Shown one piece after another: positions 1 to 16,539 of a stretch of 64,000 bases of DNA; positions within the stretch are counted from its first letter, which is position 1; each line of letters starts with the position of its first letter. The stretch lies in assembly GCA_025093555.1 (NCBI GenBank), contig JAIWNF010000022.1:248001-312000 (forward strand). Reading direction: 5' to 3'. Below the pieces are notes generated by a model. That model saw only the letters and a list, made by a program, of their open reading frames with translations. It ran no database searches and was not told the origin of the DNA. This DNA comes from Circinella umbellata. Its lineage: Eukaryota > Mucoromycota > Mucoromycetes > Mucorales > Lichtheimiaceae. Both the position numbers and the translations under genes were made by a program.

Positions 1-660
1 TTTCAGAATGGGTTGTACTACAACAAACATACCAAATGTATTAGAGCACGATTGGTACAACTATAAAGTGAGAAATCTGTGAACGGGATTCTCATCCGTA
101 AACCCTTAACTCAGTGCATCTAATCCTGTTGGCCTTCATGCTTCTTTTACTTGTTAATAAGTTCATTAAAGAAAGAAAGAAAAAGTCCTGAGCATTGATA
201 TATAACTTCTTTTATTACATGACAAAGAATAAAAAAAAAAGGATAAAAGGAAAAGGCTCAGCAGTATACTTTTAGTGTCATTTTTTTTTTATCTTGTTAA
301 TCCAATGAGATCACTTGGAACCATATAAGTTCATTCTCTGGAAACAGTGATGGGGTGCTGTTATAAAATGTGGTCAGGTCATCAGTCTTTTCATTTTGTT
401 TACTTTATCAATCAAAGTTGCAAATGTCGACAAGTGGCGAGAGAAAACTTTGCAAATGAACTGTTATACATTTGTGTATGCATTTACCATATGTGCTTGA
501 TGAGAGTGTGTGCCATGTGGCGCCTTCAAATTTGGTGCAAAATATAAAAAAGAAGCTTGTCATGTGATGAAGTATGATGACGATGCGCAGCATTGGCACC
601 ACAATGCAACCAATGAATTATTTTAGATGAATGTCCGTTTTTCCTTTTTGCTTCGGAAAC
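1..660. other. Left-end non-coding region
   Basis: I see no supportable gene here. The only open frames are short, overlap each other on opposite strands, and look like no known family. The sequence is AT-rich with A and T tracts. The last part is presumably the upstream control region of the metacaspase gene. Confidence 0.6.
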
Positions 661-670
661 CTATAAAAGG
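661..670 (+). promoter_or_regulatory. TATA box of the metacaspase gene
   Basis: CTATAAAAGG lies 85 bp upstream of the metacaspase ATG at 755 and is followed by a pyrimidine-rich stretch (about 680-715) suited to transcription initiation. This is one of the few textbook TATA elements in the window at a sensible distance from a well-supported start codon. Confidence 0.55.
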
Positions 671-754
671 GGGAGCGTGTTTTTTTTCTCAATTTTTTTT
701 TTATTTTTTTATATTGTTATAATCTTCTCGTAAGTAACCTATTATTTATACAAC

Positions 755-2623
755 ATGGCAGACAGTGAATTTGTAAGTTTTTTTTACTGCTTCATTCTGT
801 TGTTATTAATATATGAGATTGTGCACAGCAAACAGCGTTATTTATTAACTATCATCTACTGCTGATTTTTGTCACTGTTCTACTTACATATTATAGACAC
901 CAATAGCCCCGGGCACTCCAGGTAATCATTTGAATAGAATTAACAAAGCAACCTGATAAATATTTTGAAGAGATTCGGTTAAATGGCTAACTTAATATTC
1001 AAACGAAAAACGGAATTTTTAGTACCTGTTTTCCGTAGTGATAGTGGATTACAGCTCCATGTACATCCACATATAAAAGATCAACCTCCTCCAGATTATG
1101 TCTTATCTAATTGTAAATATAATATATTTTTATCATAATATCATGGTAGTAATAATAGTAACTTAAAATAAAATGTTGTCAATTAAAACAGGTCAAGGAC
1201 GTAAGCGAGCTTTGTTGATTGGTATCAATTATATTGATACACAACATGAACTTAAAGGTTTGTGTACCACCAAACAAAAAAAGGGGGTTGGATACCCGAT
1301 ACTTTGTGTTCAGTATCCGAATTAAAATTTAACATTATTATATTATTTAGGTTGTATAAACGATGTACATAACATTAAAGAATTTTTGATGGATTTATAT
1401 AATTTTCAAGAGGTAAGTAAAGAGCACATTTATAAGTTGTACAAAAGCAGTAGATAGATATTTTCATACAATCAGACTCTGACTATTCCATGACGGGGAT
1501 TTTCAATAGGAAGACATAAGGATTTTGACGGATGATCAAACTGATGATCCACTTCGAATGCCGACACGAGTGAACATTTTGACTTCAATGCAATGGCTTG
1601 TGGAAGATGCTGAAGAGAACGACTCGTACGTAAAAAATCCCTTTTTGATAGAATATTGATATAACTTCGGTTGAAATTTTGATGAATATATATTTTGGAC
1701 TGGATATAATAGATTCTTTCTACATTTCAGTGGTCATGGTGGTAGAGTCAAGGATATGAGTGGTGATGAATATGATGGATTCGAGTAAGCTCATAATCAT
1801 ACAATTTATTATTATATCTATCTTATACTTTTGGATATTGATTAAAGGATATTGATGCTTATTACTCTATAGTGAAACAATTTATCCTCTTGATTTTGAT
1901 CGCTATGACGGCGACTCGGGACAAATTATCGACGATGTAAGTAACATGCCTTCCCAAGTGTATAATAAAACAAAAAGTAAATTTAAAAAATAACGTCGAA
2001 TTTGTTATCATAGGATATGCACGATTTGCTTGTTTCTCCACTTCCAGCAGGCTGTCGCCTGACAGCTATTTTTGACAGCTGCCATTCTGGTACAGCACTC
2101 GATTTACCGTATATTTATTCAACTCAAGGTGAAATTAAGAACCACAATTTGTTCAAGTTTGCTGGTCGTCGTATTCTTCATGCCGGATTTGCCTACGCAA
2201 CTGGTGACAGAGAAAATGCAAAGATGTTTATCAGTGAATTACCTGGACAATTAAAGGAAGCATCATCAGTAGCACGAGAAAACAGACGGAGCAATAGTTC
2301 ACGCGCAGACGTCGTCATGTTTTCAGGCTGCAAAGACTATCAATCTTCTGCAGATGCTCAAGTAGATGGCGTCCCAGCCACAGGAGCAATGTCCCATGCG
2401 TTCATCAGTTAGTATTATTTATGATATTCCATATATTTTATGTTCATAGCAAGCATACTAACACACATAATAAATCGCTATAGCAACATTACGAGAAAAT
2501 CCTGATCAATCATACCAAGAACTATTAGTTAGCCTGCGAGAAATCCTTGGTGAGAAATATTCTCAACGGCCCCAAATGTCTTGTAGTCATCCAATTGACG
2601 TCTCACTGCAATTTATTTGTTAG
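755..2623 (+). CDS. MCA1: Metacaspase (clan CD cysteine protease), 10 exons
   Basis: Exons: 755-772, 897-921, 1023-1112, 1192-1257, 1351-1412, 1510-1625, 1713-1784, 1873-1936, 2014-2407, 2484-2623. The predicted protein is 348 aa. The peptidase core is clear: [11 protein letters not shown] near residue 49, GCINDVHN near 67, HFSGHGG with catalytic His about 134, and [14 protein letters not shown] with catalytic Cys about 194. Metacaspases cleave after Arg/Lys, need calcium, and in fungi act in protein quality control, stress and cell death. The N-terminus before the core is short (about 45 residues) and lacks the long Q/N-rich prodomain of yeast Mca1. The acceptor at 1712 was chosen for exon 7 over one at 1730 because it adds SFFLHF, the conserved strand before the catalytic His. 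The gene converges on alanyl-tRNA synthetase, with 153 bp between the stops. Confidence 0.93.
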
Positions 2624-2776
2624 AAATATAGAAACAAGAAAGTATATAAAAAAAAGTGAAATAAAAAAAGTGAAAATAATACAAAAGAAGCGATGTATGA
2701 TAGAGAGTGACAAAGTGTCTGTGAGTATGCGTGGAGGTACGGTTTTTCTTTGTATATAAAATGATATTATTGCTAT

Positions 2777-6342
<3,566 letters not shown>

Positions 6343-6916
6343 GATCGTTTATAGGAAAATATACAGGGATGAAGGGAAAAAGAAAAAGAGAAATGAAAGA
6401 TCGCGGAGCAGAACTATAGGTTTCTATTTTTTTTTTTTTTTGATTTTTCGCAGGCACACCCAAATTGACATATTTGGAAGCTGAAACTCCAATAATTTTT
6501 TTTTGTTGAGTCATTCCAAGTACCGATAAAATGTCAAAAGTCATGTTTCGCCAGAAGTTGCCAACACATGTACAATCAATATGTTTGGTGCATAAAAAAA
6601 ATGATTGTGTATATTTATCCAAATACATATTGTTCCAAAACTATCATCTTTATTAATATGATAATCCTTACTGCAGGAGCGCCATTTATCCATTTCTAAT
6701 GGAGAAAAGGACTCATTTTATTTATTATTTAGAATATGAAAAAAGGAAATATTATTATTGACATTAGTCGTACATTAAAAAGGAACATTCTACTAGCTGT
6801 ATATATGTGGAAAAAAAAGATGAATCTACTATGCCTTGATAGGGAAGAAATTAACAAAGAAATTAAATGCTGATATAAAATGTGTGAATAGAAATATTAG
6901 AATATTTTGGATATGA
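6343..6916. other. Intergenic: AlaRS upstream region and 3' flank of the polyQ gene
   Basis: No gene is seen. The stretch carries T and A tracts. Both neighbours are on the minus strand, so it must hold the AlaRS promoter and the 3' end of the polyQ transcript. Confidence 0.5.
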
Positions 6917-6974
6917 CTAATGATGATTATAATGAGAATGAGGATGCTGTATATGATGCTGCTGCTGCTGTTGC

Positions 6975-7008
<34 letters not shown>

Positions 7009-8002
7009 GCTGCTGCTGCTGTGTATAATGTTGATGTTGATGATGATCAACTTGGTTGTTATGCTGTTGTTTTTTACGACTTCTCTTAGGTGGGTACTTT
7101 TCTCCGTTTTGTTCTTCTTCCAATTGTCTCTTAAAAATAAATTCTTGCTGAGCACGTAATATAGCGTCCATATCAAAAGGAGGTGGCGACTGTGGGCGAT
7201 GGTGCTGTTCCGAATCTTTTCGTGTTCGACGGCTTGATCGGTCTTTTGTGGGTTGTTGTGAACGACGGTGGTGACGTGGATGAACACCACCAACGTTATT
7301 ATTACTGTTATTGTTACCACCACTACTACTACCGTTACTCCCATCGCCGGAAGTTTTCTGTTGCCGTCTTCCATATGTTGCTGTTATATTGGTATTATCT
7401 TGGAGATGTGATTGATGAGCAGCGTAGGTAACCATGCCAACTTGCTCATGTGACATTGTAGTGTCATGAGGCATGGCAGTGTTATTAATGGCATTGAATG
7501 GGTCATTCATTGTCCTGCTACTATTATTGTTGTTGCTATTATTCATATCGTTATTAATAGCATTATTATCACACAGTAGCGTTTCTGTCATAAGCTGATC
7601 CAAATCGTCGAACAATAAATGATAGATAGAGTCTAGCTCCGAGCTTTTAGTGACAATTGCAGTAGTATTATCCGCCGATTGCTGCTGCCGCTGATGTATA
7701 ATGGGTGCAGGGCTGATTAGCGCCGACACGATGGAGGCTCCATCTTGCATCGTTGTTGCAGAAGGTTCCGCAGTAAATGAAGATGACGATGCAGTCGATG
7801 ATTCTTCATGGTCATCTGGAAGGGAAACTGTCGTCGCTGTCGCCATCGACGTTGACGTTGGCACTGCAAGGGTGTTCTGAATGCATGCCAATGAATGATC
7901 TTCTGCAGAAGTAGTAATAGTAAAGTTATTATCATCGAAAAAAGAAGGGTCTATAAATGAAGTAAATTCGTGATCTACAACAAATGGATCCGCGATATCC
8001 AT
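6917..8002 (-). CDS. PolyQ low-complexity protein, probable nuclear regulator, function unknown
   Basis: A single-exon frame of 361 aa; I do not recognise the family. The N-terminus is acidic and hydrophobic (MDIADPFVVDHEFTSFID, then FFDDNNF), like an activation domain. The middle holds N, S and G runs. A basic segment (RRSQQPTKDRSSRRTRKD) is followed by a predicted helix, FDMDAILRAQQEFIFKRQ, and a second basic patch (PPKRSRKKQQ) that could be a nuclear localisation signal. The C-terminus is 21 consecutive Gln in a His-rich tail. No DNA-binding fold is visible. The helix between the two basic patches is the only part that looks conserved in style and would be the best query. A role in transcription is inference from composition. 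Confidence 0.7.
6959..7021. repeat. CAG/CAA trinucleotide repeat encoding 21 Gln
   Basis: Twenty-one Gln codons on the minus strand, with CAG at both edges and mostly CAA in the middle. The mixed codons make it less slippage-prone than a pure CAG run. It lies in the C-terminal tail of the polyQ protein. Confidence 0.95.
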
Positions 8003-10410
8003 TATTCAAAAACTAAAATGGTTGTAAACTAAAAAAAAGTTATTGTCTATACATAAGAACAACAGCAATCCTAATAACATGGCTTATAATGCAATCGGAG
8101 GAATTCATCACACCGCTTATATAATTTATATAAATAACACGTAACTTATTTCTCTCTCTCTCTATATATATATACTTACTAATGCGCCCGTCAAAAAAAA
8201 AGTATGTTGTATATTTGTATGTTAAATCATCACATATCCATCTATTTTTTATTGAGTGAGGAGAAAAGTGGAGGAATCAGTTCCGTGATCATTAGTCATT
8301 ATGTGTGGATTATATCGCTATTTTGGGATTGGGTACAATATGTAACAAAAACAAAAACAAAAAACAAAGCATAATGAGCTCTTGTTTATTCTGTCATGAT
8401 CGAGATCTTTTGAATTCTTATTGTGATGTGGACAAACACATCAATTGTCTTTTTTTCTCCTCTTCTTTTTTTTTACTGCGTATATATTTCTTTATTTTCA
8501 TATCTCTTTTACCATTATCAATAGTGTATTATTATAATAATAATAATCTTTGTCTTTCAGCTCTGAAATGTTCTTTTTGATTATAAACTCCAGTATGTAG
8601 TCTCCTTTTTGATGACCCTTTTCTTCTGTTTTGTTCTTTATGATCAAACAGAATGAATGGAATTTTTAGTGTAAACATCATATTGAAGAAAAAAAAATAA
8701 CCGGAAATTCCTTTTTCTCGAAAGTAACCCTCAATGAAGGGAAAAAATATTTGTCAGACCCAGTTGGGGAAATGTTTTTTTGTTTATATACATGAGAAAC
8801 AGACTAAAGCATGATTGGATCCTTGGCTTTTTTGATACAAGTAACTCCTTGAATAAGTGTCGTGGCCTTTAATTCCCGATTTCTGCCTCAAAATATTTGA
8901 TGCTTCTTATGATAACGTGTTTTTGCGTATAAATGTAAGAACGTTTAAAAAAATGAGGAGAAGGAAGGGGGAAAAGAGGAGAAGGTGCAAATTATGGTAT
9001 TTTGAGGATTTAATGAGCTGGTGGGAAAAAGGTGTAACATTAGTCTTGTAGTCTTTTATGTTACCTTTTAGTCTTTGTTCCTTCTCTTTTATAGTTTCAG
9101 ATTACCACACACAATTCTCTCTATTAGCAATGATAATCAAAAAACAATTAACCTAGATCGCCTTACATAATGCAGAATGACTGGGTTAAAGATATACATC
9201 AATTTTAGTAATAATGTAAAGTTGTACATACATAATCCCCAGTTTTTTTCTTTTTGATTGAAAGAGGGAAGAAAGCTACAAAGATATGATCGTGACCGTA
9301 ATCAATGATCGAAGCTTTTTTTTTTTGAGCGATAGGAGGTAGCTACACAATATCAAGTCTAGGAGATAGAGGGACGGAAAAAAAATAGTTTTTCCTTACC
9401 AGATCAAGCTTCATACATGTTTTGTTTTCGCCACTTGTTTATGCAGCTAATCTGTTTTTTCTCTTGGCTGAGAAAAATCTAAAGGTCAGTTTAGCATATT
9501 AAGAGCTCTTTTTAAGCAGGTTACCGCAAATTAAAGAGAGCTAGAAAAGAAAAAGGGGAAACAGGCGGATGCAGTGAGTACAGTGATACGAAAACCAGTC
9601 TGATACTACCACACATATTTACTTACTATAAGCTTCTCATACATGTAACACATAAACAGCATAAAAGTATATATAAAAGTATATTTAGCTACATATGTGG
9701 TTATCTTTATATGCCTTGCTGGGTCACTTTTAAAATAGCAAGATGATAATAAATAATGCACTTATAACCTTCTGTAAAGAAAATAATAATAATAGTAAGA
9801 AAAGAATGGAGAGAAAAGTACGCCAACACGCAGGTCCGCTATAACTTTTCGGTGACCCAGAAAAAGAAGGCAACCTTGGTTCTATCTTTTACTACAAGTC
9901 CCATTAATACCATATATTCCGTCATTTATTATTATTATTTACTACCTGCCTCCCCCTCATCTTTCTCCTTCATATCTCTTTTACGCCACTTCTCTATAGT
10001 AATTATAATAATGAATTATTTTATTTGTATCTAACAAGTAATTGGGATTTTTTTATCAATACGCAATCATAATAGTAAAAAAAAAGCAAATATTGTATTA
10101 CGTACAAAAAAAATGCAACAAAATAAAAGTACTTACATGCTTTAAAAAAAGCTGTTTTATTAAATGTTAAATGTTTTTTCAGATAAAATATCGTGGAAAT
10201 AGTAAATAAATGACTTTTTGCGTATTAGCCCTCACATCATTTTACTCTATATAACTCTAACATCCCCCGCTTCTTTTTTTTTTTTTTTTTTCAATAAAAG
10301 TACCTGTGCGTATATGCCAGTAAGTATTTATGGAACAGGCTGTAAATCAATATGCATTGCCTGCATTGTGTCACTATTTTGGTTTTCGTTTTTAGTGAAC
10401 AAAATTGCAT
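8003..10410. other. 2.4 kb divergent intergenic region
   Basis: This separates the polyQ gene (-) from the unknown four-exon gene (+). Open frames are short and composed of homopolymer-driven residues. A CT run followed by TA repeats lies at about 8151-8175. No gene or RNA is seen. Its length suggests long upstream control regions for one or both genes, but no specific site can be named. Confidence 0.5.
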
Positions 10411-10434
10411 ACAAGGTATATAAATATACCTTGT
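10411..10434 (+). promoter_or_regulatory. Palindromic TATA element upstream of the 10.5 kb gene
   Basis: A perfect 10-bp inverted repeat, ACAAGGTATA and TATACCTTGT, flanks TAAA. The centre therefore reads as a TATATAAATA box 100 bp upstream of the ATG at 10534. It can be read as a TATA box inside a symmetric factor site. Its function is inferred. Confidence 0.4.
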
Positions 10435-10533
10435 TGCCAGGTTTTTTCACTTTTCTTTTTATTCTTTTTATTACTGTATTTAATTCTTTTCAATACTATT
10501 TTACGACGACAACCACAATTACAATTATAAAAT

Positions 10534-12114
10534 ATGGTCAAGAGCAAGAAAAATGGCGCCAACAAAAATGCTGATGAAGCAGCTCGTCTTGCACGATGGT
10601 CTACTGCTGCTTATTCTACTACTAATTTCTCTGTGGTGACACCACCACCGCCTGAAAATAAAAAGTTGCTTGGTTTTGGTTCTCCTAAGCAATACGTTGT
10701 GGATGTTGGACTTAAACCTATTGAACATGATGATCTTAAACAGGGTTCATTGTATATTGTCAAGATCAGAAATGTATCTGTTGCACTATTTGAAGGTATG
10801 TGAATCAAAACAAATGCGCTACTTTATTATTATAATACTTTCGACACGACAGCTCATTATATATTTTCTGCATTGCTATTATTATACTTTTTTCTTTATA
10901 AAATAGGCTGGGACGACGATATGTGCTGCTTTGCTGTACTTCGTAAGTTAAAATTTTCTTTCACGTTTCTACTACGTTTCAGGAAAAGAACTCACTTTCT
11001 GCTTTTGTTTATTTTTTAAGGTTCTGACTCCACACCGATGCGATGGTCTGAAGCTAGGTAAGCCCTAGTGAGAAAATAACTTCTCTCTCTTCTTTTCCTT
11101 TTTTTTTCGCCCTCATATGAAATGCTTAATATATACAAATAATATAAATAGTAGATCGGACTAATAATAGATTAATAATGTTTTAGATATATTCCCGGTG
11201 ACTTTGATGCTTATGATGCATTCGATGAAGCAGGAAATCCTCCTGTCCATTTATGGACTCAACAACTTCGTGTAAATGTTCCAAGCAATTGGTTCTCTAT
11301 TTTCGAAGAAGCCCGTAGAAAACAACGTGATTGGATGCGTGAACAAAATGGAGAGCAAGAAGAGTATTACTATTCTCCTGGTGAACAAACGGCTGTCGCA
11401 CCTCCACGACGCCAACTTCAACAAGCCAATAACCCCGCATCGATCACGCCTCCTGCTAGTACGGGAAAATCGGCAGATGATAAGGTTGGAGCCGGATCGT
11501 CACACAATAACGATGAGGAATCTGAAAAAGCACCTTCAACATCATCCGCTGATAATAATCCTACTGGCGATGATGAGGAAGTTTCTTCTTCTGCAGAATC
11601 TGCACAGCCTGAACTAAATGAGGAATCTGTGAAGGGTGATAGTACAGATCCCACTAGTACCAGTGGTACACCCATTACTGCTGCTACCACTGCACCATCA
11701 GCAGAGAACAGTGAAGTCAAATCTACTACCAATGGAGTTTCTATATCAACAAAGCAGCAGCCTCGAACCACCATCGTTAAGGAGTATGAACCCACACCTA
11801 TTTCAAAATACGAGCCAGCTCTTAATCCTCTTGTTTCTGCCAAACAACAATTAGCTACACCACCAGTTTCTCCTAATGCTTCCGAACAAGTCAGGAAGTA
11901 TCAAGCATCATCCGATAAAAGCCGAGTTTTAAGCACTACGGATTTTGCTTTCCCACATAATGGTGATCAATTTTCGTTTAGTCAAGAAGTAAGTAATCCC
12001 TCTGTAACACCTCTCAGTATAAACACAAAAAAAATAAACTCTGGATCCAATGACGCAGCTGTGCCTAAGAGTAAGCGTCGATCTGTTCAAGATCTTTTCC
12101 GTGGCGGTAAATAG
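10534..12114 (+). CDS. Unknown protein, conserved-looking N-terminal domain plus S/T/E-rich tail, 4 exons
   Basis: Exons: 10534-10795, 10907-10942, 11021-11057, 11187-12114, joined in frame to 420 aa. I do not recognise the family. The first 160 residues are ordered in character: a basic start (MVKSKKNGANKNADEAARLA), a stretch around GFGSPKQYVVDVGLKPIEHD, then LFEGWDDDMCCFAVLR, ARYIPGDFDAYDAFDEAG and VNVPSNWFSIFEEARRKQRD. Three introns fall in this part, which supports a real spliced gene. From about residue 165 it is disordered (S, T, E, P and N rich) and ends with a basic KSKRRSVQDLFRGGK. An internal GTAAGT…CAG at about 11990-12018 would make a 29-nt intron, which I consider too short; the frame stays open through it. 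Confidence 0.8.
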
Positions 12115-15100
12115 AGACAGTCATCGGAATGGTATCCGGCCGAAACAGTCCCCCCAAAAAAATATCCCGCTTCTGCATAGCATAAATTATATTCCTTTAT
12201 TATTTTTATTACATTTACTACGTATTCTTTATTATTCTTTATTATTATTATTAGTATTATTATTATTAGTATCTTTTCCCTTTTCTCTTATATTTATTGT
12301 ATGAAATTATATCTTATATATGGTAGCTAAATTCATTTTTGTTACATTTAATCTACAATAAACTTCTTAAACATTCATTATTAATTTATATCATTACATC
12401 GTCTGTCAATGTTATCTATTATCTCTTTTTTCATTACTTGCTCTGGAATATTTACATACTACGTACCTAATTGTGAATATTTATGCGAGAGGGAGAGTAG
12501 TTATTAATAGCTTTGAAAACTCTTTCAATTCAATGACTCATGAAAATCTTTCAGTTTGTCTACATTCTTTATTCGACTAATAGTTGTTGACTAAATGATG
12601 CGTGACTTCACTTATTATGTATGCTGAAACTTGTCAAAGATTGTTTCAAACCTTGTATTACCTTCACTCTATAGTATACTCAGCTATAGTCATGCATTAT
12701 GAATGGAACATAAAAAGAAAAAATTTAAAGACACGCACATGTATATGATAGGTTATCTTATTGGATATATACATTTCTTCATCCCCTTATATCAGCATCA
12801 CATTCTTTTCTTTCTTACATATCCATTTATTATGCAAAATGTACGTACCAGTGTAAGAAACTCAGCAAGGGATACTTTGCCCTGGGTTATAACAAGAGAC
12901 CCTTTTGCTCTTAGTTATTAAGGTAATCATACCGACGATCGCTTTGCATAATAAAATAGTGTTTTTTTATTGTGATTTCTTAGGTGAAAAAAACCGGATA
13001 GTTTTTAAATGCATTGCATAAAACTACTAATAATAAGAGCTATCAGTAGTAGCATATAACCATTACTCCATTATTCATCAGCTAAGTATTTGCATATGAA
13101 ACAAAAGAAAAACAAGTTCTATCGCTGTAACACATACCATTTCATCTGCCATGCAGATATTGATTCAGTGTAGGTAGGAAAGTCAGCTCTGTTTTTTTCT
13201 TTTTGGTTACTATCAGCCATAAATAATCATAATAAAAGATAATAGCGAGAAGCTTATTGGTATATGTTGTTAGTTGTATATAGCAACAAAAAAGTAAAAC
13301 AACATCTAATGCTTTGATTGTCATTTATTATAATCTGCTGGGTAAAGCGTAAAAAAAAGTGATGCATAAATATACTCTCGTACATTATAGTCACCGTGGG
13401 TTTTTTTTATTCTTCAAATAAAACACTAGATGAGCAGCAGCACTGAATTTATTACAACACTATTATACTTCTCTTGTGTAACTGAACGAGAGAAAGAAAA
13501 CTGATTTCTGCAAGATTATTATATGTGTTGTAAATATAATTATTAGAGTATGTATTTAGCTTTAGACTTTTGTGCTGCATCTACATACCTAGTGGTGAAC
13601 CTATCACCTTCTTAGTTATTACGTACGTACTGATCAGATAATTTGATAAAATATACGTATGTTAATAAAAAGAATATGCACTATTAGAAACTATAGTAAA
13701 ATCTTATTTTTAATGTTAATATCGTATGTTGATGTAAAATAAATAAAGAATGACATTGCCATTTATTAATACATCATGAGTAAAATAGCAAACATGACTA
13801 ATATATAAAGATGATATACTGTATGGATGTACAATATACTAAAAAAATTAATCCTCATGATGGCATGATGAAGCGAATTTTTCTTCAGAAAGAAATAAGA
13901 AATGAATTCGCACTACGTAGCTTAGCATAGATATAATATCAACCCCTGTATTTACACAATTGTACCTATGTTTAGAAATAGAAATATATCAGAGTAATAT
14001 ATTTAAAGCTTACTAAAAAATGTAAGATGAAGAACAATAGACAATATTAGGATGCTCTTTAATAACCATTTGATGGGAGTATACGGTTGTTCTTTCAACA
14101 ATAAAAGTACATTCTGCTCAATAAATATTGTACGTGGCCAAAATAAATAAAAAACAGAATACTTAAGCATCTTATTATAATTATTACTTTAAATTTTTTC
14201 TCCCAAATGTATGTATCGCTAACTATTGCGCGGTTTTTGGTTTAACATGTACATACTCCTCTTCCCCGCCCTTTTTTTCTTTTACAGTACGTATCAGGGA
14301 TTAAAAAAATCTTTAAATTTATTCAAACTGAAAGCATTAAACAGACAAATTATCTTTATGTGAGTGTAGTAAAAATAATTAACTAAAACCTTATTATAGT
14401 ATATACTGTCTTATGATGAAACTATACGCAAAAAGTATGTACGTAGAGTTGAAAGGAGCACTGAGATGGGAAGAAAAACAGGAGAAGACAAAAGACAAAG
14501 TTAAAACCATTAATACGTAATTTTACATTCACCCGTTTAAAAATATGTAGTATCTTTATGATTGCAGCAATACTCCTATGGGGGTTTTTTTGCTTACGCC
14601 CATTAGAAGACGGGGTTCTCAGCTGTCGTCATTATTATTTAGTTCCGTATGTATATAATATAATGGACATAATAGAAGTTAGCAGTATTTCAGCATTTAA
14701 CTAAACGCTATCTATGACTAAGAATATATCGCTACGTAGTATAGATTAACGACTTTTGTAAGACATAGTATTCGATCTGCATGATATATATAATTCAACA
14801 ATTATGTATAACATTGATAACAAATAAAAGATATTTGATATGTATACGACATCAATAATATTTGGTCTGAATAATCAGGCCATGTAAATTAAAAAAAAAA
14901 CTGTGTATGACCGTTTATCTCTAAATTACTCCACCCGTTTTTCTCTCTTCTATTTTTTTTTTGCCACGAGCTTCTTGCATATTGACTCAGAACACTCTAG
15001 CATTCTTTTTTTTTTCTTTTTGATAGAGAATATAGAATGTATTCATATAGTAAAATTACACATCAACACGTACCATGAAAGATAATAACTTCTATCTTCA

Positions 15101-16539
15101 ACAGTTTCACCTAAAGATTCAATGAACTGGAAAGTGTTTAGATAGTGACTATATAGCAACTGGTCTCAGTCCATAATTCTAACAAAAAAAAATTACTACC
15201 GCAATACTTTGCTGATTTTTCGTTTTTTATTCAACCAGACCAATCTAGAAGTGCCTAGAATACTTACTAACGTCAACAAATGACGTACTGTTTTTTTTAT
15301 GTACGTACGCAGGTCAAAAGTTGTAGTATTCGTGCATTGGTTGCTTCATCAAATATTTCGCATTGATACGTTTCGACTTTACTAATTGCACATACAGTAT
15401 CTTTTTATTATCTTATAGAGAATTGCTATGGACGCGCTCCATACTTTGGCTTTTCGCACCCTTCGCACATAAAAAGTTGAGAAAAAGTTTTACGTAAACC
15501 CATATGAATTGTAGTAACATCACTATTCACAACAGTAGCATTAAGATAAATACTTTTTGCTTGTTATGACAGACTCATATGGGCTATGGTGTTCACTTGC
15601 TAGACATAACGATATAGTAAAAAAAGATAAACAAAGAATCTTGGCTATTATTTATGGAAAATGAAATTGTTTATACGAGTTTCTAGAAGAAATTTTAAAG
15701 TAAATATAGTCATAATTATTGTGTAAGTGTTATGTAAATAAAGGGATATAGAACATTGGATTTATCTTTGAGAGAACATGAAAAGTGTACAGAGGTCGAA
15801 ATAATCCTAAGTGTGTGCTTTTATTGGGATTCATGTCAGTAGCGGCTCTTTCACTGTTATTTATCAAAAACATACTACGTATATCAAGTGATTTCTACAA
15901 CTCTTACTGACACTCCACTTTTATATTTTTTTCAAAGGCACCCAGCAATTTGATATAATTACATCGTATCCAGCCATTTATACACTATTTCAACCGTTAT
16001 ATAACTTAAAAATGTTTATGAAGCTTATATTAGCAGCTCAACGTTTTATGGTAAAAGTCAATATTTCTTATATTTTCTCACTATATCATTATGTATACAA
16101 GTGGGAGTTGTAGTCCTTATAAAGACAACACAAACAAGAAGTATTGTATACTTTTAATGTTACATATTAGCGGTCAAATAAACGCTATTAGCGTTGATAA
16201 TGCTGTTACTATAATTTATATGGTCTAAGAACTTCTTTATTTGTGGGGTGTCCGTAGCAATTTCCCATAATCTATTATTCTGGCTTTTTTTTTTCATGAC
16301 AAGCTCAAAAATTTAATCTAGCCAACAGAGAAAGTGAATGTAATTTGTCTAAGCGAGCAAAAAATGATATTTAATAGCAACTACTCTACAAGTGTCAATG
16401 TTGTCTCGAATATACAATTTGGGAGGTTTTTTTTTGTTCCGCGCCATCTGTAGCTTAGCCACCCGAATCGAAAAAAAAATTAAATAGGCCAAAGTTCTTG
16501 CAACCTATGAAGAACTCTTTGATCGACTTGTATCCCAAA
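12115..16539. other. 4.4 kb non-coding region
   Basis: No gene is supportable. Six-frame stops are dense and the few open frames are short and unlike any family. The palindrome TACGTACGTA occurs at 13620-13629 and GTACGTAC at 15301-15308. No tRNA with matching A and B boxes was found by eye. Confidence 0.5.

Noticed and set aside
135..160. Search for CRISPR arrays, rRNA and tRNA in the window
   Set aside because: No regular spacer-repeat pattern, no rRNA-like sequence and no paired A and B boxes were seen by eye on either strand across the whole window.
347..547. Open frame of 66 codons on the plus strand
   Set aside because: It starts at a GTG, overlaps another frame on the opposite strand and matches no family.
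1731..1784. Shorter exon 7 of the metacaspase using the AG at 1729-1730
   Set aside because: It stays in frame but loses the conserved SFFLHF strand before the catalytic His; the acceptor at 1711-1712 restores it.
6829..7431. Leu-, Val- or Asn-run frames overlapping the polyQ gene
   Set aside because: They are other-frame readings of the CAG/CAA repeat and its flanks.
11988..12018. GTAAGT…CAG inside the last exon of the 10.5 kb gene
   Set aside because: It would make a 29-nt intron, below the usual minimum, and the frame is open through it.
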